DNA of 64,000 nucleotides from Terebella lapidaria (Eukaryota; Annelida; Polychaeta; Terebellida; Terebellidae). Each line of letters starts with the position of its first letter. The stretch's first letter is position 1. This document shows, in pieces, positions 1 to 11,690 of the stretch. The position numbers and the translations under genes are program-made. The DNA lies in assembly GCA_949152475.1 (NCBI GenBank), contig OX424560.1, positions 43,912,719-43,976,718 of the forward strand, read 5' to 3'. The notes under the pieces were generated by a model. It saw nothing but the letters and a program-made list of their open reading frames with translations, was not told the origin of the DNA and did no database searches.

Positions 1-2866
1 ACACAGTTTTGACCCACTCTGCAGACACACAGTTTTGACCCACCCTGTAGACACACAGTTTTGACCCACCCAGCAGACACACAGTTTTGACCCACCCTGT
101 AGACACACAGTTTTGACCAACCCTGCAGACACACAGTTTTGACCCACCCTGCAGACACACAGTTTTGACCCACCCTGCAGACACACAGTTTTGACCCACC
201 CTGCAGACACACAGTTTTGACCCACCCTGCAGACACACAGTTTTGACCCACCTTGCAGACACACAGTTTTGACCCACCCTGCAGACACACAGTTTTGACC
301 CACCCTGCAGACACACAGTTTTGATCCACCCTGCAGACACACAGTTTTGATCCACCCTGCAGACATACAGTTTTGATCCACCCTGCAGACACACAGTTTT
401 GACCCACCCTGCAGACAGACACACAGTTATGACCCACCCTGCAGACACACAGTTTTGACCCACCCTGCAGACACACAGTTTTGACCCACCCTATAGACAC
501 ACAGCTTTGACCCACCCTATAGACACACAGTTTTGACCCACGCTGCACACACAGTTTTGACCCACCCTATAGACACACAGCTTTGACCCACCCTGCAGAC
601 ACAGAGTTTTGACCCACCCTATAGACACACAGCTTTGACCCACGTTGCAGACACATAGTTTTGACCCACCCTATAGACACACAGCTTTGACCCACCCTGC
701 AGACACACAGTTTTGACCCACCCTGCAGACACACAGTTTTGACCCACCCTATAGACAAACAGTTTTGACCCACCCTGCAGACACACAGTTTTGACCCACC
801 CTATACGCACACAGTTTTGACCCACCCTATACACACACAGTTTTGACCCACCCTGCAGGCACACAGTTTTAACCCACCCTGCAGACACACAGTTTTTACC
901 CACCCTGCAGACACACAGTTTTGACCCACACTATAGACACACAGTTTTGACCCACCCTGCAGACACACAGTTTTGACCCACCCTGCAGACAGACAGTTTT
1001 GATCCACCCTGCAGACACACAGTTTTGACCCACCCTGCAGACACACAGTTTTGATCCACCTTAGAGACGCACAGTTTTGACCCACCCTGCAGACACACAG
1101 TTTTGACCCACCCTGCAGACACACAGTTTTGACCCACCCTGCAGACACACAGTTTTGACCCACCCTGCAGACACACAGTTTTGATCCACCCTGCAGACAC
1201 ACAGTTTTGATCCACCCTGCAGACACACAGTTTTGATCCACCCTAGAGACACACAGTTTTGACCCACCCTGCAGACACACAGTTTTGACCCACCCTGCAG
1301 ACACACAGTTTTGACCCACCCTGCAGACATACAGTTTTGACCCACCCTGCAGGCACACAGTTTTGATCCATCCTGCAGACACACAGTTTTGATCCACCCT
1401 GCAGACACACAGTTTCGACCCACCCTGCAGACACACAGTTTTGATAAACCCTAGAGACACACAGTTTTGACCCGCCCTGCAGACACACAGTTTTGACCCA
1501 CCCTGCAGACACACAGTTTTGACCCACCCTGCAGACACACAGTTTTGACCCACCCTGCAGACACACAGTTTTGACCCACTCTGCAGACACACAGTTTTGA
1601 CCCACCCTGCAGACACACAGTTTTGACCCACCCTATAGACACACAGCTTTGACCCACCCTGCAGACACACAGTTTTGACCCACCCTGCAGACACACAGTT
1701 TTGACCCACCCTGCAGACACACAGTTTTGCCCCACCCTATAGACACACAGCTTTGACCCACCCTGTAGACACACAGTTTTGACCCACCCTGCAGACACAC
1801 AGTTTTGACCCACCCTATAGACACACAGCTTTGACCCACCCTATAGACACACAGTTTTGACCCATGCTGCAGACACAGTTTTGACCCACCCTATAGACAC
1901 ACAGTTTTGACCCACGCTGCAGACACATAGTTTTGACCCACCCTGCAAACACACAGTTTTACCCACCCTGCAGACACACAGTTTTGATCCACCCTGCAGA
2001 CGCACAGTTTGACCCACCCTGCAGACAGACACACAGTTATGACCCACCCTGCAGACACACAGTTTTGACCCACCCTGCAGACACACAGTTATGACCCACC
2101 CTGCAGACACACAGTTTTGACCCACCCTGCAGACACACAGTTATGACCCACCCTGCAGACATACAGTTTTACCCACCCTGCAGACACACAGTTTTACCCA
2201 CCCTGTAGACACACAGTTATGACCCACCCTGCAGACACACAGTTTTGACCCACCCTGCAGACACACAGTTATGACCCACCTTGCAGACACACAGTTTTGA
2301 CCCACCCTGCAGACATACAGTTTTACCCACCCTGCAGACACACAGTTTTACCCACCCTGTAGACACACAGTTATGACCCACCCTGCAGACACACAGTTTT
2401 GACCCACCCTGCAGACACACAGTTATGACCCACCCTGCAGACACACAGTTTTGACCCACCCTGCAGACACACAGTTATGACCCACCCTGCAGACACACAG
2501 TTTTGTCCCACCCTGCAGACATACAGTTTTACCCACCCTGCAGACACACAGTTTTGATCCACCCTGCAGACGCACAGTTTGACCCACCCTGCAGACAGAC
2601 ACACAGTTATGACCCACCCTGCAGACACACAGTTTTGACCCACCCTGCAGACGCACAGTTTTGACCCACCCTGCAGACGCACAGTTTGACCCACCCTGCA
2701 GACAGACACACAGTTATGACCCACCCTGCAGACACACAGTTTTGACCCACCCTGCAGACGCACAGTTTGACCCACCCTGCAGACAGACACACAGTTATGA
2801 CCCACCCTGCAGACACACAGTTTTGACCCACCCTGCAGACACACAGTTTTACCCACCCTGTAGACG
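1..2866. repeat. 26-bp minisatellite abutting an F-BAR exon
   Basis: About 110 head-to-tail copies of a 26-bp unit (plus strand: acacagttttgaccca then ccctgcagac), open at the window's left edge. Common variants are tata for tgca, ttatg for ttttg, and units lengthened by 'gacag'. From about 2130 to 2850 variants alternate in multi-unit blocks, so the array also expands in groups of units. The right edge overlaps the exon at 2857-2973. On the minus strand each unit reads GTCTGCAGG then GTGGGTCAAAAC, matching that exon's own last bases and 5' splice site (GTCTACAGG/GTGGGTAAAAC). Because 26 is not a multiple of 3 and stops are rare, long overlapping minus-strand reading frames run through it. 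These are treated as repeat artefacts. Confidence 0.97.
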
Positions 2867-2973
2867 CAGAGCTCCCATTCCTGTCGACATGACTCTGCCT
2901 TCTCGCTGGATTCCATGTACTCCTTGTCCATTTTACGAAGAGAATCATCCAGACTGCGAATCTTCTTTTCCAT
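2857..2973 (-). CDS. NOSTRIN: F-BAR domain exon (NOSTRIN-like), last visible exon
   Basis: Minus-strand exon of 39 codons, phase 0 at both ends. The acceptor is CACAG before ATGGAAAAG; the donor is AGG/GTGGGT. It encodes MEKKIRSLDDSLRKMDKEYM followed by ESSEKAESCRQEWELCVYR, a highly charged amphipathic helix typical of the third long F-BAR helix. From memory of human NOSTRIN, the stretch TEKEKRK...LKWE lines up without gaps across this exon and the end of the previous one. An alternative acceptor (tttcag, 21 bases upstream) would break frame with the preceding exon, so the CACAG site was chosen. The donor is repeated in the adjoining 26-bp minisatellite. The rest of the F-BAR domain and any HR1 or SH3 domains must lie beyond position 1. 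No alignment was run. Confidence 0.85.
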
Positions 2974-3066
2974 CTGTGAATAGTCTTTATCGCTGAAACA
3001 CCTCACTCTACCTTTTAGTTAATTAACTTCACATTCAATATATTTTCCACCAAGGGTGACTCTGAC

Positions 3067-3177
3067 CTTGCCGATGTCTTTGTCAGTGATGTTTTTGCCT
3101 TTGCCACTGCGAGATGCAGCCAACTGTTCGTACAATTTCTCCCGTTCTTTGGCTGTGCTAAAACAGTTCTTCTTACA
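3067..3177 (-). CDS. NOSTRIN: F-BAR domain exon (NOSTRIN-like)
   Basis: Minus-strand exon of 37 codons with both ends in phase 0. The acceptor is TTGCAG/TGTAAG and the donor AAG/GTCAGA. It encodes CKKNCFSTAKEREKLYEQL then AASRSGKGKNITDKDIGK. The Lys- and Glu-rich first half continues the second F-BAR helix and the Gly/Ser-rich stretch is the turn before the third. NOSTRIN has a similar loop here. It is separated from the next exon by a 93-bp intron (2974-3066). It splices in frame to the exons on both sides, which is the main support for coding status. Confidence 0.88.
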
Positions 3178-3285
3178 CTGCAACATAAAAAGTTACTTGT
3201 ACACTACAACAGAACAACAAAATTATTCTCAATCTGCTCTGTAGCGATGTGAAATAAAAGGCTGATATCTCAATGGGCATTTAAC

Positions 3286-3348
3286 CTTGGATTCCTCAAG
3301 TCTCTTGTCTGTGAGATTTTTCTGCGCTTTTTCCACTCGGATCTCAAT
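3286..3348 (-). CDS. NOSTRIN: F-BAR domain exon (NOSTRIN-like)
   Basis: Minus-strand exon of 21 codons in phase 0. The acceptor is CTTTCAG/ATTGAG and the donor AAG/GTTAAA. It encodes IEIRVEKAQKNLTDKRLEES plus K, a charged helical segment. In human NOSTRIN (from memory) the equivalent stretch is LDNEVEKTANLVISNWNQQI; the VEK motif and the spacing to the following KK residues match. F-BAR dimers of this family bind and curve plasma membrane during endocytosis. In vertebrates NOSTRIN controls trafficking of endothelial NO synthase, but its invertebrate role is not shown by the sequence. Confidence 0.88.
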
Positions 3349-3486
3349 CTGAAAGTCAATATATCGTGCAAATCAGATAAACTGTAGTCATACTTGCAGA
3401 ATCTGACATGGAAGGACAGACTTTGAAAAAGAAGACAACCGCAGGTTGGATCCCCAACCACGTACCAAGGGACAATATATACGTAC

Positions 3487-3568
3487 AGGTTTGCGTGACT
3501 TTGTCTGTTGCTCAGCCAGGTTCCTGATTGGTTTGCTCAAGTCCTCGGTGAAAGCCTGAGCTAGCTGT
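3487..3568 (-). CDS. NOSTRIN: F-BAR domain exon (NOSTRIN-like)
   Basis: Minus-strand exon of 82 bp. The acceptor is GCTTCAG/ACAG; one base completes a codon started in the upstream exon (AA/A, Lys). Twenty-seven codons follow, ending AAACCT/GTACGT in phase 0. The product is QLAQAFTEDLSKPIRNLAEQ then QTKSRKP. The KPI...R..E.Q.K.RK pattern is the conserved start of the second F-BAR helix in NOSTRIN and related F-BAR proteins (human: IKPTYQVLNVQEKKRKS, from memory). Confidence 0.9.
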
Positions 3569-3705
3569 CTGAAGCAGAAACAGGGGGCCCGGCGGCAGAA
3601 TGGAATGTAATTGCTTGCTGACTTATTTACACTGTACTTGTATAATCTGTCAGTTTGTCACAATACTTGTTGTTGTATTATGCGTTGCCTGACTGTTCGA
3701 CTTAC

Positions 3706-3768
3706 TTGTGTAGTTCACCTTCCGACTCCATCTCCACCCCAACTAGACTCCACGAGTCCGACAGCGTC
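3706..3768 (-). CDS. NOSTRIN: F-BAR domain exon (NOSTRIN-like)
   Basis: Minus-strand exon of 63 bp. The acceptor is TTTGCAG/GACGCTG and the donor CACAA/GTAAGT, a near-perfect 5' splice site. One base completes the Gly codon begun in the exon at 24006-24086 and two bases start the Lys codon completed at 3568. The product is TLSDSWSLVGVEMESEGELH, then K across the junction. It matches the NOSTRIN segment SSAWAWASEGMKSTADLHQK in length and in the W, E/S, LH positions. The upstream intron is about 20 kb. Confidence 0.88.
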
Positions 3769-3837
3769 CTGCAAACAGAGTGTAAGCATAGTAACGGTTG
3801 TCACCAGGTCATCAGTTTTATTAACCACAGTAACCGC

Positions 3838-4090
3838 CCCTGTGGCTGGGTGGATAGGACTGATAACTCTTGAAGCAAGGAAGCTCAGAGGCGGTAGGTG
3901 ACGTGGGTTCAAACCCCGTCACCGGCACATAGTAGGTGGAGTTTTCGTCCTGGCAATGCAAAGGTTTCTCCAATGAATGTGCTTATCAAATTCTAAACTG
4001 TCACTTGGCGGGGGCTATCAGTACTCAGCGCATGCACTCACACACTCCCTCGAGCTTATGTGAAAATAAATGCTCCATCCTAACAAGAAT
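3838..4090 (+). mobile_element. tRNA-derived SINE (degenerate)
   Basis: A tRNA-like head lies at about 3840-3927. It has an A-box-like TGGCTGGGTGG (3843-3853) and a perfect B box GGTTCAAACCC (3906-3916) flanked by complementary bases, the layout of an RNA polymerase III promoter. The body then reads GTGGAGTTTTCGTCC and AAGGTTTCTCC, resembling the 'CTCCGGTTTCC' bodies of metazoan tRNA SINEs. The 3' limit is uncertain. It sits in the 20-kb intron just upstream of exon 3706-3768. A lone tRNA pseudogene is the alternative. Confidence 0.6.
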
Positions 4091-4493
4091 TGTTTCTTTA
4101 AAAATTAAACCTATACCCTGTAACTTTCGGAGTGAATTATGATGTCTATAATTCGTAGTTGACAAATCACAATTTATTGTTGTTGATCCAATGGTGAAGA
4201 GAACGCCACTGCCCGAGTATAAACGAATAATTCAGTAAATTATTCAAATCGCCTTACAATACTCGAGTAGCAGAGCACTCTCATCCAGCCAAAGGCAAAT
4301 TACAAACGGACCTGGATGGGCAACGGTTGAATTCAAGGAAAAAAACTAGCAAATGACGCGTTAGTGGACAGGTCAGTCGAGAAAATGTGTATATACATGT
4401 TTCAAGTACATCAGCGGCCCCGATTTGGCTCCAGAGTATCGACGATTGCAAAATGCGGAAATGACCCACTAAGCCCATCGTAAACATAAAAAA
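4091..4493. other. Intron sequence with no recognisable feature
   Basis: Non-repetitive intronic DNA between the SINE and the first HINE element. No conserved reading frame or known repeat was recognised. Confidence 0.6.
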
Positions 4494-4599
4494 TTAGCCC
4501 AATGGGCTAGAAAGGTTACCGGAGAAATATACAGAGTTAAGCCGAGAAAGTTGAAGGTCAAATTCAAGGTGACCACTGAAATCGCCATATCTCTAACCT

Positions 4600-7250
4600 T
4601 GAAAATGGGATCAAAGGTTAAATTCTAGATCACCGAACTATTCAGCATACATCATTTCCTATATGTTCACTATGGACCCCTAAGCTGTAAATTTGATATT
4701 AAGCGAGATATAAGCCATTTCGTAATCTGACTTTGAAAATAAAATGACTGACCTTGAAATTTAGGTCAAAGGTCAAACTCAATATCATTAAAATATTCAG
4801 AATATCTCATTTTCTATATGTTCACAATTGATTCCTAAGCTGTAAAGTCGATAATAAGCGAGATATTAGCCATTTTGTCCTGTTGACCTTGAAAATGAGG
4901 TCAAAAATCAAATTCATGGTCACTAGAATATTCAGCATACATCATTTCCTATATGTTCACAATTGATTCCTAAGCTGTAAAGTCACAAATAAGCAAGATA
5001 TTGGCCATTTTGTCCTGTTGACCTTGAAAATGAGGTCAAAAGTCAAATTCAAGTTCACTAGAATATTCAGCATATATCATTTCCTATATGTTCACAATTG
5101 ATTCCTAAGCCGTAAAGTCGCTAAGAAGCAAGATATTGGCCATTTTGCCCTGTGACCTTGAAAATGAGGTCAAAGGTCAAATTCAAGATCACAAGAATAT
5201 TCAGCATATATCATTTCCTATATGTTCACAATTGATTCCTAAGCTGTAAAGTCGATAATAAGCGAGATATTAGCAACTTTGTCCTGTGACCTTGGAAATG
5301 AGGTCAAAGGTCAAATTCAAGGTCACGAGAATATTCAGCATATATCATTTCCTATATGTTCAAAATTGATTCCTAAGCTGTAAAGTCGATGATAAGCGAG
5401 ATATTAGCAATTTTGTCCTGTGACCTTGGAAATGAGGTCAAAGGTCAAATTCAAGGTCATGAGAATATTCAGCATATATCATTTTCTATATGTTCACAAT
5501 TGATTCCTAAGCTGTAAAGTCGATAATAAGCGAGATATTAGCCATTTTGTCATGTGAACTTGAAAATGAGGTCAAAGGTCAAATTCAAGGTCATGAGAAT
5601 TTTCAGCATATATCCTTTCCTATATGTTCACAATTGATTCCTAAGCTGTAAAGTCGCTAATAAGCAAGATATTAGCCATTTTGTCCTGTTGACCTTGAAA
5701 ATGAGGTCAAAAGTCAAATTCAAGGTCACTAGAATATTCAGCATATATCATTTCCTATATGTTCACAATTGATTCCTAAGCTGTAAAGTCGCTAATAAGC
5801 AAGATATTGGCCACTTTGTCCTGTGACCTTGAAAATGAGGTCAAAGGTCAAATTCAAGGTCACGAGAATATTCAGCATATATCATTTCCTATATGTTCAC
5901 AATTGATTCCTAAGCTGTAAAGTTGCTAATAAGCAAGATATTGGACATTTTGTCCTGTGAACTTGAAAATGAGGTCAAAGGTCAAATTCAAGGTCACGAG
6001 AATATTCAGCATATATCATTTCCTATATGTTCACAATTGATTTCTAAGCTGTAAAGTCGATAATAAGCGAGATATTAGCAATTTTGTCCTGTGACCTTGG
6101 AAATGAGGTCACAGGTCAAATTCAAGGTCACAAAGATATTCAGCACATATCATTTCCTATATGTTCACAATTGATTCCTAAACTGTAAAGTCGATAATAA
6201 GCGAGATATTAGCCATTTTGTGCTGTGACCTTGAAAATGAGGTCAAAGGTCAAATTCAAGGTCACGAGAATATTCAGCATATATCATTTCCTATATGTTC
6301 ACAATTGATTCCTAAGCTGTAAAGTCGATAATAAGCGAGATATTAGCAATTTTGTCCTGTGACCTTGGAAATGAGGTCAAAGGTCAAATTCAAGGTCACA
6401 AAAATATTCAGCATATATAATTTCCTATATGTTCACTATTGATTCCTAAACTGTAAAGTCGATAATAAGCGAGATATTAGCCATTTTGTCATGTGACCTT
6501 GAAAATGAGGTCAAAGGTCAAATTCAAGGTCACGAGAATATTCAGCATATATCATTTCCTATATGTTCACAATTGATTCCTAAGCTGCAAAGTCGCTAAT
6601 AAGCAAGATATTGGCCATTTTGTCCTGTGACCTTGAAAATGAGGTCAAAGGTCAAATTCAAGGTCACGAGAATTTTCAACATATATCATTTCCTATATGT
6701 TCACAATTGATTCCTAAGCTGTAAAGTTGCTAATAAGCAAGATATTGGCCATTTTGTCCTGTGAACTTGAAAATGAGGTCAAAGGTCAAATTCAAGGTCA
6801 CGAGAATATTCAGCATATATCATTTCCTATTTGTTCACAATTGATTTCTAAGCTGTAAAGTCGATAATAAGCGAGACATTGGCAATTTTGTCCTGTGACC
6901 TTGGAAATGAGGTCACAGGTCAAATTCAAGGTCACAAGGATATTCAGCACATATCATTTCCTATATGTTCACAATTGATTCCTAAACTGTAAAGTCGATA
7001 ATAAGCGAGATATTAGCCATTTTGTCATGTGACCTTGAAAATGAGGTCAAAGGTCAAATTCAAGGTCACGAGAATATTCAGCATATATCATTTCCTATAT
7101 GTTCACAATTGATTCCTAAGCTGTAAAGTCGATAATAAGCGAGATATTAGCCATTTTGTGCTGTGACCTTGAAAATGAGGTCAAAGGTCAAATTCAAGGT
7201 CACGAAAATATTCAGCGTATATCATTTTCTATATGTCCACAATTCATTCC
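4600..7250 (+). repeat. 134-bp core satellite array carrying DR1-type motifs
   Basis: About twenty tandem units of 134 bp, measured between successive 'tgaccttg' starts at 6226 and 6360. Each carries TGACCTTGA, then AGGTCAAAGGTCA, then TCAAGGTCA, then catatatcatttcctatatg and attcctaagctgtaaag. Two unit subtypes differ at gataataagcgag versus ctaataagcaag. Diagnostic variants such as gaggtcacagg recur 804 bp apart (6105 and 6909), which is six units, showing block-wise amplification. Confidence 0.95.
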
Positions 7251-7449
7251 TAGTCTCTAATGTCAATATTAAGTGAGATATTAGGCTTAATGTGTCCCAT
7301 TATAAACCATAGGAAATTTAACATGGGAAAGCCACATTTGGGCCGAGTTTGGGCCCAAAATGGCCCACTTCAAGCGATTCAAGGGCAACGAAATTTATAC
7401 ATGTCACAGGGGTACATATGAGGAGTGTTTTTCATCAATAAGAAAAAAA

Positions 7450-9270
7450 TTAGCCCAAGGGCTAAGAAAGGTTACCGGACAAAACATATTTTAGATATTA
7501 GTAGTTTGTCCTGTGACCTTGAAAATAAGGTCATTGGTCAATTCAAAGACATGATAATATTCGACATATGTTATTTCTAGTATGTCCACAACTGATTCTT
7601 AAGCAGTAAAGTCAATAATAAGCGAGATTATAAGCGAGATTAGCCATTATGTCCTGTGACCTTGAAAATGAGGTCAAAGGTCGAATTCAAGGTCATAGCA
7701 ATATTCAGCTTATATCATTTCCTATACGTTCATAATTAATTCCTAAGCTCTAAAGTCGATAATAAGCAAGCTAATACCCATTTTGTCCTGTGACATTGAA
7801 AATTAGGTCAAAGGTGAAGTTCAAGGTCATGACAATGTTCAGAATATATCATTTTCTATATGTCCACAATTGATTGCTAAGCTGTAACGTCGATAAAAAG
7901 CGAGATATTAGCCATTTCTTTCTCTGACCTTGAAAATGAGGTCAAAGGTCAAATTCAAGGTCATAGCAATATTCAACATATCTATTCCTATATGTTCATA
8001 ATTGATTCCTAAGCTGTAAAATTTATAATAAGCGAGATAATAGCCATTTTGTCCGGTGATCCTGAAAATGAGGTCAGAGGTAAAATTCAAGGTCATGATT
8101 ATATTCAGCATATATCATATCCTATATGTCCACAATTGATCCCTTAGCTAGTAAATCGATAATAAGTGAGATATTAGCCATTTTGTCCTGTGACCTTGAA
8201 AATGAGGTCAAAGGTCAAAATCAACGCCATCAGAATATTTGGCATTTATCATTTCCTATATGTCCACAATTGATTCCTAAGCTGTAAAGTCGATAATAAG
8301 CGCGATATTAGACGTTTTGTACTCTGACCTTGAAACCGAGATCAGAGGTCAAATTCAAGGTCACAAGAATATTCAGCATATATCATTTCCTATATGCCCA
8401 CAATTGAGCCCTAAGCTGTAAAATCGATAATAAGTGAGATATTAGCCATTTTCTCTTGTGTCCTTGAAAATGAGGTCAAAGGTCAAATTCAAGGTTATCA
8501 GAATATTCGGCATAAATCATTTCCTATATGTCCACAATTGATTCCTAAGCTGTGAAGTCGACAATACGCGAGATATTAGCCATTTTGTGCTCTGACCTTG
8601 AAACTGAGGTCAGAGGTCAAATTCGAGGTCACGAGAATATTCAGCATATATCATTTCCTATATGTCCACAATTAATCCCTAAGCTGTAAAATCGATAATA
8701 AGTGAGATATTAGCCATTTTGTCCTGTGACCTTGAAAATGAGGTCAAAGGTCAAATTCAAGGTTATCAGAATATTCAGCATATATCATTTCCTTTATGTC
8801 CACAATTGATTCCTAAGCTGTAAAGTCGATAATGAACGAGATATTAGCCATTTTGTGCTCTGACCTTGAAACCGAGGTCAGAGGTCAACTTCAAGGTCAC
8901 AAGAATATTCGGCATATATCATTTCCTATATGTCCACAATTGATTCCTAGTCTCTAACCTCAATATTAAGTGAGATATTATATTAGGCTTAATGTGTCCC
9001 GTTATAAAGCATAGGAGAATTTAACATGGCAAAGTCCCATTTGGGCCGTGTTTGGGCCCAAAATGGCCCTTTCCGAGTGATTCAAAAGCAACGAAATTTA
9101 TACATGTCAGAGGGGTACATATGAGGAGTGTTATGCATCAATAAGAAACAAAAGTTACTAAACAGATTTTGAGGAAACGACCGTCAAAGTCCAAAATTGG
9201 CCATTTTTTCACGAAAATGGCCGCTCTGACCTTGAAACCGAAATTTATACCAAAGGTCCGGTAACCTAAA
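7450..9270 (+). mobile_element. Nested HINE/pearl-like element, family 1
   Basis: Begins TTAGCCCAAGGGCTAAG, then GGTTACCGGAC. It has about eleven 134-bp core units, a tail, and a shortened end (aaaggtccggtaacctaaa). It is inserted in the A-run of the older copy 4494-9906; 'aagttactgaacag' follows directly. The 3' hairpin's left arm and the microsatellite are missing, so this copy is internally deleted. Confidence 0.75.
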
Positions 9271-9906
9271 AAGTTACTGAACAGATTTTGAGAAAACGAC
9301 CGTCAAAGTCCAAAATTGGCCATTTTTCGACGAAAACGGCCGCTATGACCTTGAAACCAAGGTCAGAGGTCAAATTCAAGGTCACGACAATATTCAGCAT
9401 ATATCATTTCCTATATGTCCACAATTGATTCCTAGTCTCTAATCTCAATATTAAGTGAGATATTGGGCTTTAATGTGCCCCATTATAAAGCATAGGAGAA
9501 TTTAACATGGGAAAGTCCCATTTGGGCCGAGTTTGGGGCCAAAATGGCCCACTTCGAGCGATTCAAGGGCAACGAAATTTATACACATTATGAAGGACAT
9601 AATAAGGCATCCTTGTGCAAAAAAAGAAAAAAAGTTACTGAACAGATTTTGAGAAAATGGCCGCCAAAGTCCAAAATTGGCCGATTTTCAACGAAAACGG
9701 CCGCCATTTTGAAAATATTGCGAAAATAAAAAAAATAAAAAATACGTCCTTCTTGAATTATTTTTAAGCATTTTTGTGCAAAATTTCAGAAAGATTCAAC
9801 CGTAAACAAAAAAGATAAAAATGTGAACGTCGGACGACGACGGACGACGACGACGGACGCAACGCCATGCCAATAGGTTAGCGGACCATAGGTCCGGTAA
9901 CCTAAA

Positions 9907-10861
9907 ATGTGGCCAAAAGCGATCAGTGCTGCTATATACATGATATAACACTCACTGGTAGGCCTATCGCAAATGATTTTGTCGGAAGTTGCTTGCAACT
10001 ACCGGGCCAGGAGAAATAGGATATTTGGCATTTATGGCAATCACTTCACTGTAATTATTATATTTGTTTCCTTTGAGCTTAGTTTTTTATGTATTCAAAT
10101 GGGGGCAACGGGAAGACAACCTAGTGTGGTTACGTTGTTCCTCTCACTTCATTACTTTTTAATTTGTTCTTTTCGCAAGTGTGTGCACGAACTATCTGTT
10201 GATGTGTGGAAAAAGAACTACTACTTGGAGGAAAAAATTTATAGGCGAACCTTGAAGGTTATACTTGTAGAAGACGCTGCCAAATGCATGCGCTGTGATT
10301 TAATATATATATATTGAGCAGTTTATGAATGCTGATTCACAGGCAAGACATGCATTCAGACTATATGTCTAGGTTAGTCGATTCTATCATTAATTATTGT
10401 TGCATTGATAGAGTTTATTGGCACTATATTGCTCTTAAATAAGCATGGAATCCGCAGATGTAATATATAGCCACAAATTAGAGTGAGGTTATACATCACA
10501 TGCTATATAGGTTTTGTGAGAACATAACACTGTCAATACCGTCAAGCTATGAAATGGGGCAGCCATCCTTTTCGTGGGTGATAACTCGAAATATGACATT
10601 TTTATTCTCGACACATCAAACCCACGTCAAATTTGTCAGATTTAAAATACGTAATATGCCCAGCTAAAAAAAATACTGTTGCATGTAGTACTCATTGGAG
10701 TGACTGTTATATACAATATTGGCTTGGTGTATTTATTTTGGGTGAAAGGCCACTGAAACAATTCACAAACTAGATGCTTCCGGTTGCCTACGACCGCTTG
10801 GGTGTATCCCCCGTAGCCCTATCATCTCTTTTACCCCAAATATATCACTGTCAAGTGTGAA
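9907..10861. other. Intron sequence, low repeat content
   Basis: AT-rich intronic DNA. An open frame at 9973-10317 (+) has no recognisable domain or splice context and is not called. Nothing else is recognised. Confidence 0.55.
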
Positions 10862-11690
10862 AAACTAGAGCAAGGGCTAAAAAAGATTACCAGAGAAATG
10901 TTAAATCTCAAGTCACAACTGTTTTCTTTTCCCCACCAAAATTGCTGCACTGATCTTCCGAGGTTATTGAAGGTCGAATTCAAAATCACCACTGAAATTT
11001 TCACCTATTTATATTTCAACTCAGAATATTTTACAAACTTGGTTCCAAGTTGAAATTCAAACTAAAAGTTGACCAAAACTGCATTTCAAGATGACGAAAT
11101 TGGAGCCAGATCGAACTTCTCACCATAAGTTATATTTCGACTCATAATATGTGCCAAACTTGGTATTAAGTTGAAATTCAATGTAAAAGTTGACCAAAAC
11201 TGCATTTCAAGATGATGAAATTGGAGCCAGATCGAACTTTTCGTCATAAGTTATATTTTAACTCATAATATGTGTCAAACTTGGTTTCGTGTTGAAATTC
11301 AAGCTAAAAGTTTACCAAAACTGCATTTCAAGATGAAGAAATTGGAGCCAGATCGAACTTTCCATCATAAGTTATATTTTAACTCATAATATGTGCCAAA
11401 CTTGGTTTCAAGTTAAAATTCAAACTAAAAATTGACCAAAACTGCATTTCAAGATGACGAAATTGGAGCCAGATCGAACTTTTCACCATAAGTTATATTT
11501 CGACTTATAATATGTGCCAAACATGCTTTCAAGTTGAAATTCAAAGTAAAAGTTGATCAAAACTGCATTTCAAGATGAAGAAATTGGAGCCAGATCGAAT
11601 TTTTCACCATAAGTTATATTTTGACTCATAATCTGTGCCAAACATGGTCTCAAGTTGAAATTCAAAGTAAAAGTTGATCAATGTTTTCAT
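10862..11690 (+). mobile_element. Diverged HINE fragment with a 121-bp core array
   Basis: A degenerate 5' end (ctagagcaagggct, then gattaccagag) resembling family 1 is followed by about six units of exactly 121 bp; 'gcatttcaag' recurs at 11081, 11202, 11323, 11444 and 11565. The core has no similarity to the 134-bp unit and no AGGTCA arrays. The 3' end is lost. It looks older than neighbouring copies. Confidence 0.75.

Larger units (their letters stand above)
4494..9906 (+). mobile_element. HINE/pearl-like element, family 1, with a nested copy
   Basis: Non-autonomous element. The 5' end is a hairpin of the TTAGCCC/GGGCTAG type, then GGTTACCGGAG. Next come about twenty 134-bp core units (about 4600-7250), a conserved tail (ggcttaatgtgtcccat, gggccgagtttgggccc, gttactgaacagatttt), a GAC/GACGG microsatellite (about 9825-9860), and a 3' hairpin with arms GGTTAGCGGACC and GGTCCGGTAACC, ending TAAAA. 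A second copy (7450-9270) is inserted in the A-run before 'gttactg'. The host resumes exactly at that motif. No coding capacity. The architecture matches bivalve pearl and other Helentron-associated elements. Confidence 0.8.

Noticed and set aside
567-2459. Many minus-strand open frames of 60-300 codons (VCLQGGSKLCV repeats).
   Set aside because: They are shifted readings of a stop-poor 26-bp minisatellite. Several overlap in all frames, with no non-repeat sequence of their own.
2974-2995. Upstream acceptor (tttcag at about 2995) for exon 2857-2973.
   Set aside because: It would put the exon out of phase with the donor at 3067; the CACAG acceptor at 2974 restores a gap-free match to the F-BAR pattern.
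3838-3930. A functional tRNA gene.
   Set aside because: The A and B boxes are present, but the stems are poor and a SINE-like body follows directly.
9973-10317. 114-codon open frame as a possible gene.
   Set aside because: No recognisable domain, start context or splice signals. One frame of this size is expected by chance in this much intron.
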